This document shows positions 22,685-31,100 of a stretch of 43,945 nucleotides of DNA, piece by piece; within the stretch, counting starts at the first letter, position 1, and each line of letters starts with the position of its first letter. The position numbers and the translations under genes are program-made. The notes under the pieces were generated by a model. The model saw only the letters and a program-made list of their open reading frames with translations. It did not search any database and was not told where the DNA came from. Source of the DNA: a virus; IMG/VR virus record IMGVR_UViG_3300030329_002264, positions 1 through 43,945 of that record; one strand, given 5' to 3'.

Positions 22685-25105
22685 ATGGGGTGGTTTAAAA
22701 ATACATTTCTTCCTTTTGATTCTAACGCTCAATCAGGTGTTACTGCAGGTGTAAGAAGCTTTGCGGAACGTCAAAAAACAGGTGAAGAACTTGACAATCT
22801 TAAAAGGCAACAAGACCAAAGGTTCTTAGATCAACAAGTTGGCGTACCTTCTTTTAATAAAGCTGCTTTTGATAACTGGGCAGTACAGACACCTAACGTT
22901 GGACTTACTTTCAAAAACCAAGTTATCCACGATTTATACTATCCTGGTAGAGATAATACGTTAATAGACGATGGCGCTGGCGGTTTAGTTAGGCGTGACG
23001 CTGTTAGTACTGTACCTGCGTCTGTTCTTGATGCAGAAAGAATGAGACTTATTAACGAAATACCTGGTTCTCCAGAAGCTCCTATGTCTCTTGAAGAAGC
23101 ACAGGAAACGTTTGAAGAAATAGATCCTCCGACTTCTGTAGCTGGTTTGTATTATCCTGGTAGAGATAATATGTTAGTAAAGGAAAGAGAACCCGCAACT
23201 GAAGCCACTAAAGAAGAAACTACAATTGCTACCATACTAGGAACTACTCTTACTACTTCTAGTGATGACGATAAAGAAGCTCTTTTTTACCAAGACATGC
23301 CGTGGAAAATTATTCTGCGTAATGGTGTACCTATTGTTTCCCATAATAGGCAACCATATATTCTAGAAAGGTTTGAAAGCGATGATGGAGGTATGGTATA
23401 TCTAGTAAAAGATCTTAACGGAACTACACATGGGCAACTCCAAACACTTGTTAATAAAGGAATTCAGAGGGGTATTATTAATACTGAGTTAGGCAAAGCT
23501 GAATTAGAAGAAATAGATATATACGAATTAGCTAAAGGAAACTCTTATGTAAGTAGTGCACTACAAGAAATAGATGCTGAGAACTTTAAGACTGCAACTA
23601 CTAATCTAACTGTGTCAATAGCTAAATCGTTAGGTGTTGATGTAGGTGAGGCTCTAGCTTTGCTAGCTAATGAGTCCAGATTTGGAAATTATACTTGGAC
23701 AGGCAAAAAAGCTAAAGGTCCTTTACAAATAGAAGAACCAGCTTGGAAAGACGTTGTTGAATTTTATGCCAAGGATGGCAATAAACCAGCTGGCATGGGA
23801 GATGGCGAGTGGAATGTGCTAAAACAACAAGCTAAGTCAGTATCAGGTTCCTTTGGCTCTTTAGCTCAAAACGAAGCAAAAGCTATAACTGCAGCGCTAT
23901 TATATTTTAGGTTAATAGGGTTTAAAGGTGTACCCCCTGAGCTTATGGGTGCTGCGTATAACGATGGTTATCCTAAATTCTTAAAAGTAAAAAGTTTAGA
24001 TGAGGTAAAGAAATTTGCTGAAGGGCATACCTTAGCAAGTGTTACTAAATACAATGATTCTTACAATGGTTTAAAACGGTTCTTGCCAGATATATATAAT
24101 AATAAAGCTACTATAGGAAAGTATACATCTACGCCAAGTGGTAATAGATTCCTTACAGTTCCTAATATAACTGAAAGCCAGAATCCAAATATCACAAATA
24201 TTTTAGACAATCTTCCAGAACTTTCTGTATCTGATATTCAAATTGATGTGGATAAAAGTTTAGAAAAAGAAGGAGACGGAAAAGGAAAAGGAAAAGGAGA
24301 AGGAGAAGGAGAAGGGGGAGCAGAAACTGATATATCAGAAATTGACAGTACTAAAAAAGCAGAAGTTTACATTAGTAGGCTTGCAGATTTTCCTGATAAA
24401 AATTCATGGCAGTTTGAACATGCTCTAGAATATAGAGATGTACAGGCTCAGTTTGCTGAGAATGCTAGACTTGTAGGTAATACTACTGAATATAAAACAA
24501 AATTAGCAGAGCTTATGAAGATTGATACTATAATGTATACACAACTTGCCTATGAAGGACTTAATTCTTTTGATGATACAGGTAATCCAAGAAGGCTAAA
24601 TGAAGTGCTTAATGCTTTTACTGCAGGTAGGTTATTTGTACAACCTAGGACTGATGGGAAATATGATTTCATTCATGCCGATGGAACTTTAGCTCAAGGT
24701 GTACCACAAGGTATGAGCAGGAATGATGTAAAAATGTACACTCGTGCAATATTTGACAAACAGTTTAAAGCTTCAATGGAAGAAGCACTAGCAAAAAAGA
24801 ACGAAGCTGAATTTGAGCATGAGTTAGCTAAAGAGTTAAAGAACGTAGAAGGCAATATTGAAATAATAAAACAGTGGCTGGCTAGTAAAGGTAAAGATAT
24901 AAAGACAGAAGGCTTACCAGATGGGCACTTTTTAATAACTGATAAGATGACAAACGAAACAAAATATGTACAAACAAGCACTGAACAATATAAATCGGTA
25001 ACAGGCGAAACGAAAAATAGGGTTGTAGTTGATAATATTATAGACATAGATTTATCAAGTGATGGGGCAGATGAGCTTGCTTCTTGGTTAGGAATTCTTC
25101 AGTAA
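22685..25105 (+). CDS. Internal virion protein with lytic transglycosylase domain (806 aa)
   Basis: Starts six bases after the previous stop with a weak binding site. Residues about 310-430 form an SLT-type lytic transglycosylase domain: LGVDVGEALALLANESRFGN with Glu330 as expected catalytic acid, then TGKKAKGPLQIEE, and a C-terminal AAYNDGYPKFLKV. This enzyme would open the peptidoglycan for DNA entry, as T7 gp16 does. Two copies of LYYPGRDN occur at residues 84-91 and 155-162. A Lys/Gly/Glu low-complexity linker (GKGKGKGEGEGEGG) lies near residue 540. The C-terminal half is helical. It overlaps the giant gene by one base (TAATG). Confidence 0.78.
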   Translation: MGWFKNTFLPFDSNAQSGVTAGVRSFAERQKTGEELDNLKRQQDQRFLDQQVGVPSFNKAAFDNWAVQTPNVGLTFKNQVIHDLYYPGRDNTLIDDGAGGLVRRDAVSTVPASVLDAERMRLINEIPGSPEAPMSLEEAQETFEEIDPPTSVAGLYYPGRDNMLVKEREPATEATKEETTIATILGTTLTTSSDDDKEALFYQDMPWKIILRNGVPIVSHNRQPYILERFESDDGGMVYLVKDLNGTTHGQLQTLVNKGIQRGIINTELGKAELEEIDIYELAKGNSYVSSALQEIDAENFKTATTNLTVSIAKSLGVDVGEALALLANESRFGNYTWTGKKAKGPLQIEEPAWKDVVEFYAKDGNKPAGMGDGEWNVLKQQAKSVSGSFGSLAQNEAKAITAALLYFRLIGFKGVPPELMGAAYNDGYPKFLKVKSLDEVKKFAEGHTLASVTKYNDSYNGLKRFLPDIYNNKATIGKYTSTPSGNRFLTVPNITESQNPNITNILDNLPELSVSDIQIDVDKSLEKEGDGKGKGKGEGEGEGGAETDISEIDSTKKAEVYISRLADFPDKNSWQFEHALEYRDVQAQFAENARLVGNTTEYKTKLAELMKIDTIMYTQLAYEGLNSFDDTGNPRRLNEVLNAFTAGRLFVQPRTDGKYDFIHADGTLAQGVPQGMSRNDVKMYTRAIFDKQFKASMEEALAKKNEAEFEHELAKELKNVEGNIEIIKQWLASKGKDIKTEGLPDGHFLITDKMTNETKYVQTSTEQYKSVTGETKNRVVVDNIIDIDLSSDGADELASWLGILQ

Positions 25106-28100
25106 TGGCTATTAATGACCTAAACCCGAATCTAAAACCAGGTGTAAGGTCTTTTGATTCTCGTACCCTTAGTGCAATGGATGCATCTCCTAACATTCCT
25201 AGGGTTGTAGATAACTATTCTTTGTATGGCCCTTCTCAGATGCGGACCTCTACAGTTGATTCTGCTGCTTTAGCTGAGGTTCTTACTACCCCAGAGTCTA
25301 CTACTCTTGCAGGCCCCAGCGTTGGCTTTAACCCAGATACTGATGAGATATTTATAAATGGGTTTACGTTTAATGCTATGGATCATCAGACTGCTTTAGA
25401 TTCCGCTAAGCCAGAACTTTTTTCCCGAACTCCTACAGGACTTCCTAGTGGATTTGAGCCAGTATCTTCTGGTGAATATGGTACTTACCTAGACAACATT
25501 AGAAACCCCAATTGGCGAAGGCTAATGGCCAAAAACTGGCAGATAGGTTGGGATAATACACAGATGTTATTTGGTGCTGGCGCTGCTATGCTGGGAGATT
25601 TTACTGAGTCTGAAGAAGGGCTAAGTAAATGGGGCCGTGATATGATGAAGCAGCAGGAGGTAGAGCTAGGCTATAACCAACCCTACCAGAGAAGAGCGTC
25701 AGGTATTGATGATATTTCAACTGCTGCCGATTGGTTTTTTTCTAATCTAGCACAGTTTGGCCCATCTCTTGTTGAATCAATATCAGCTTTTATAATTGGT
25801 GGTTTAACAGCAACTGTTCAGACTGGGGGAGTAACAGGCCCAGTTGCAGGGGCCGCTGGTGGCCTTGGTGCTATGGTAGCAAAGAGTAGCGTTAAGAAAC
25901 ATATTAAAGAAAAATTGCTTCCCGAGTGGAAGAGTGGGAAAAAACTTGCAGACTTTGATGCACAGGATCAAAAGCTAATACGTATGTTGGCAGGTGCTAA
26001 TCTTGCTTTAGTCAACAACTATCGTACAGGTGTAAGCGATGTATACCTTGAGATGTTAGAAAATGCAGAAGAAAAAGTTCCAGGAACTATGGAAAGACTT
26101 ACGGCAATGACTTTTGGTGCACCTTACGCATTAGCAGATACATTAGGAGAAGCATTTCTTTTTTCTAGGTTCTTCAATGGTAAAATTGCACCTGGCCCAG
26201 GATTATTTAATCGTTTAAAGAGAGCAGGCGGGAGTACAGTTAGCGGTCTTTTAGCCGAAGGTGGTGCGGAACTTTCACAAGAAGCTACTGTTCTGGCTGG
26301 AGCAGGTATGTTTACCGACAAAGAGTTACTTACAGCAGAAAATGGATGGCGCTTGTTTGATGCTTTCATGGCAGGTGCAGGTGCAGGAGGTCCAATAGGC
26401 GGACTAGGCGGGCTTGTTAGACAGTCGCAAGAACCCACCGACATACTAAATACTACTGACCAAAGTACTAATCCTATACCTGTTGAGCAATCTACTCAAG
26501 AAGCTCTTCCGCCACCTACTGAGACGCAAGGAGAGTTGTTCCCTGATGCAGACTTAGGACAAAGAAGAACTTTTTTACCAGTTTCACCTAAACTGCAGAT
26601 AGATTCAGGAATGCTTAATCTAGGACAGGATCCTATAATGCAAACTCCAGAAACTATTGTTGATCCTGTTGAAGATTTCAAAGCACAAAACCAACAAAAC
26701 TTTGATAATGATATAGCTACAATAGAGAATGATGCATTGGCTAATTCTATTATTTCCGATTGGCAGTCAGCTAGAACTGAAACAGAAGTTAAAGCTGTAA
26801 TACTTAGACTGCAACAAGCTATGGGTACTATGCCTAGTGGTGCTCCTAAAGGGCAAAGAAGTTTATTCAGAGGAAGAAAGTCTGTTAATCCAGACACTAG
26901 AGAAGAACAGTATCAAAGAGCATACAAACCTAGAGATGATATGCCATTTACACAACAGGGTGAGTTTTTTCCTGACGATGATCTAGGACGAGGGCCACCT
27001 GTTGCTACAGATGAAGATATAGAAGTAAGAACGCCTACAAAAGCTGAACTAGAAGATGCAGGTCAAACGCGATTACCTTTAATATACCCATTAATTACTT
27101 ATGGTCCAGATAGACTTGGGGAGTTTGAGTTAAAAAGGAAAGGCACACAGAGGAGAAAAGCTGGACCTCAGGGTGGGGCTGGACCTCAAGGTGGACCTCA
27201 GGCTGGACCTCAGGCTGGACCTCAGGCTGGACCTCAGGCTGGACCTCAGGCTGGACCTCAGGCTGGACCTCAGGGTAGCTTTGATTTCCTAGATGATCCT
27301 AATGTACAAAAAACTTACAAAGGGAAAGCTACTGACGCTGAAACAAAAAAAGCTAATGCTGTACTTAAAAAAGCTAGAGAAAAAGCAGAGAAAGAAGCTG
27401 AAAGAAAAGCAGCCAAAGAAGCAGAGGATCAAAGGCAAGCAGAAAGAAAAGCTTTGGAATCTCTTATCGTAAGGATGGCAAGCAAGAACCCTCCTGCTTT
27501 CGATGACCTTACTAAGCAAGAGCGAACGTGGATAAGACTCAAAAAAGTACAAGAGTTAATAGACAAAGAAAAAGCTAAACGTGAAGATAAAGATAATAAA
27601 CTAAAACAACAAGAGGCTGCTAAAAAAGATAAAGAAGCTAAAGAAGCTAAAGAAGCTAAAGAAGATACACTAAAGAAAGGAAAGGGGAAAAAGGATGCCG
27701 TTCCAGAGTCAGGCCCAGATAAAGTGGATGTGGGCAAACAAGCCGAAGCTGGCAAAAAAGTTTCAGAAGGAGACACCAAAGGAGGCAAAACTTCCGATAA
27801 GAAAGCCAAAGAAGAAAAAGGGAAAGGTAGTGTAAAGCCAGAAACAACGCAGACAGAAGCCCTTCAAGTAACACCAGAAGTATATAAAGCTCTAGGCGCA
27901 CGAGTCTACGAACCATCAGATAAACTTCTAAAAGCTTTTCCTACAGTTAATGAGCTTGCACCACAGCTCCATAAGATAAAAGATGGTAAACTAGAAGAAG
28001 GTTATCTTGAACTTAGCGCACTAGCTACAAAACTTAAATCTCCAAAAGATGCAATGCTTATAGCTAAAGCACGATCTAAACCAAGAAAACTTGGACAAGA

Positions 28101-31100
28101 TGAACTTGGGCTACCCTCCTATGGGGAAACTAAATTTATAGAAACTTTAGACATTATAGATATAAGCTTTAAAACAAAAACAGACGGAGAAACTTCAGCT
28201 TTAGGATTTGATATACTAGAAAATGATACAACTCCAGATGTTCTCCGAGATGCTATTGTAGAAGTGGTTCCTTTTCTTATAGAAGATGGCGATTTAAATA
28301 TGAGTTCCACTTCCAATTGGGCTAGGTTAGTAGATTCATTAGACACTACTAGTATTAATATATGGGATCGAATTAGAGATAATCTCAAAAAGAAAAAAGA
28401 TATAGATGCATTAGAAAAAGTTTCTGAAGGTTTTGCAAGAGTTAAAAGTAGGATACTAGATGACCAAAGAGATAATGCAAAACTTGTCAAAGAATTCCCT
28501 ACTTTAGGTAGTCCTGCTGCGTTGGCAGAAAAAGTTGCTGATAATATTCAAATGCTTCTAGACCTAGGGCAGTTTAAACAGAGTGAACTTCTTAGAGAAA
28601 AAAGTAACGTATCCAAACTCTACAGGAATGCTAGCAAGTGGTATGCAGGTACTGAAGATATTAAGCCTGATCCAAACTATACAATAAAAGGTAGACCACT
28701 AAGCGATTTCTTTAATAATAAAGGCGAATTAAAAATAGCTGCTACGGCAGAAGGCTTTGCTAAACTAAGCGTTGGGGATCTAACTGATAAAAATAAAACA
28801 CGACAGCAAGGTGTGGGCGCAGTTACACCTGAAAAAGTCGCAGCAAAAAAAGAAGACCTGCTACGGAAAAACTATGCTAAGTACCAGCAAGCATCAATTA
28901 GCATGGGTGTTGAACCTGACCCTTATGATGATTGGTTGCAACCTCAAAGCGACACAAAAATGCTTAGGGTAGCACCTGATAGTGGCAAGGCTAATATATT
29001 AAAAGTATTAGATGCAGACAAAGTTGCTACTCCTATGGAGTTAGGTAGAGCAAAGTTACTTGCAAAACAAATAGTTTCTAAGTATCAGGTCAAGCCAAAA
29101 GTATCTGTGTATAGAAGCAAGGCTCATCTTAGAAGTAAAGACCCAGCATTGTACAACAGGTTAGCGCAAGGCAACGAACGTTTTGAGACTGACCCAGCCG
29201 CAGGTGCTGCTATAGGTGACACTGTTGTACTTTTCACTGATGCTATATACAGTGACAAACAACTAAAGTTCACATTAGCCCATGAAGCTTTGGGGCATTT
29301 TGGGTTACGAGCAATAGTTCCATCACAGGAACTTAATAAAGTTCTTACAAATATATACAACAATGATCCCCATATACGAACTGCAACTGATGAGTATGTA
29401 ACTGTTCATAAAGTTGGTAAGCTTGAAGCTATAGAGGAAGCAATAGCTAATCATTTAGCATATGTAGAAGGTAATACATTAGCAAAAATTTGGGAGGTAA
29501 TTAAAAAATATCTCCAGAAAGTAGGACTATTTAATGATACTAGTACTGCTCCTTATTGGGTTGGTCAGGTACGAAGATACATACGTAACGGAGAAATCCC
29601 TAGCATTACATCTATTGCTCAGATAGAGCAGAACATGAGGGAACAAGAAAACTCTGAGGTTGGCAGACTTTCCACTGCAACTGTTAGACCTGCATCAGAA
29701 GCTATATCAGCTATATCAACACAAAGTACTACAGTTAACCCTACTGTATTTAACAAAATTAAAGGTGGGGCGCGGCTAGCTGGGCAAGCTCTTGAAGAAG
29801 TCCAAACGCTAGATAATATAGCAGGCAAGAGCGCAGGTATAGGAAGTATATTTGAGACAATGAGAATACAAGCGTCTCAAGCAAAAGCTATCTTAAGTAA
29901 AATGGATGGTATGTTAGATATAATAAATAGAGCTAAATGGTGGGGTTCACCTTTTGGTAAACAAGCTTTATCTAATGAAGAATACAAACAAGTCAGTGAT
30001 ATATTAGCACATTCAAACTTATTTTTTGATGACAGTCCTAATAATACTGAAGCTAAAATCCGCGAAAAACCTGATTTGATAATTAAGAATTCAGTTGGCG
30101 AACCTATGTTAAATGAAGACGCATTAGGGGAAGCTTTAATAGAAAGTACATTATTACCAGAACAAATTGCTGAAGGTGTTGAAGTACGAAGAGGGCCTGA
30201 GCAAAAAACAACGTTTAGAATACAAGGGTTTAATCCTAAATATAAACTTAATGCTGACGGTACTAGACGGCAGGATGATAAAGGTCAGTTTATACCTGAT
30301 AATAGAGATGCTTTAGTCTATGAAGCCTATGTGCAAATGCGTAAAGCAATAAACTATGGTGCTGCTATGGTAGCACTAGGTAAATATAATGGTGTAGTGC
30401 AACGTCTTAATATGGACATGAAGAAAATTAGAGAACTTCATAGTGAAATAAAAGATGCTGATGTAGATGTCCTTAAAGAAATAGCAGAAGTGTATAGAAA
30501 AATTTATTATGATGGAGCCACATCAGGTGAAGGGTTTGAAAAGAAAGCGCTAAAGAAATCTATAGCTGACGCTGAAGCTTTTATAGTAGGAATCACTCGT
30601 GCTTTCTGGCAGGACGGTGTTATTACTGACCTTAAGAATATGAAGTACACAGAGAACCCAAGTGAAAAAGCTTTTACAGATAGAGCAATAAACCTTGTTA
30701 TCGACTGGAACAAAACTGATAAAGAGAAAATAAACCTAGGTAATATTATCGGAGGTTTAGAAAGAATGCGTAAGTATAACATTAATGAATCAGTTGTTAA
30801 GTCTAATATACAGCAGCCACTAATGAACTATGTGTTCCATGATACTCAAACTTTAAACGCACAAGTAATGGCAAAGAATACTGTGTACAAATCATATGTT
30901 CCATTCAGGCGATCAGGTGCATGGCAGTTGCGGTTTGACTTAGTAGATAGCCAAGGAAATGTTATAAGAATAAAGCCTAATACTAAAGCTGCGGCAGTTC
31001 ATGCTGCACTTCCTTACTTACAACATAATAATAAAGAAGCTTTACTTGATATCCGACAAGCATACGCAGACGATTTAGTATCAGAAAACGGTAGTGACTT

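Noticed and set aside
27163-27276. Possible CRISPR-like array
   Set aside because: Period is 12 bases, in frame, without unique spacers; it is a coding tandem repeat.
27429-27809. 126-residue Ser/Phe/Leu-rich open frame on the minus strand
   Set aside because: It is the reverse complement of the Lys/Glu/Ala coiled coil of the giant gene, with no start signal and a hydrophobic low-complexity product.
28119-28490. 123-residue open frame on the minus strand
   Set aside because: Antisense to the giant gene with no binding site or recognisable domain.
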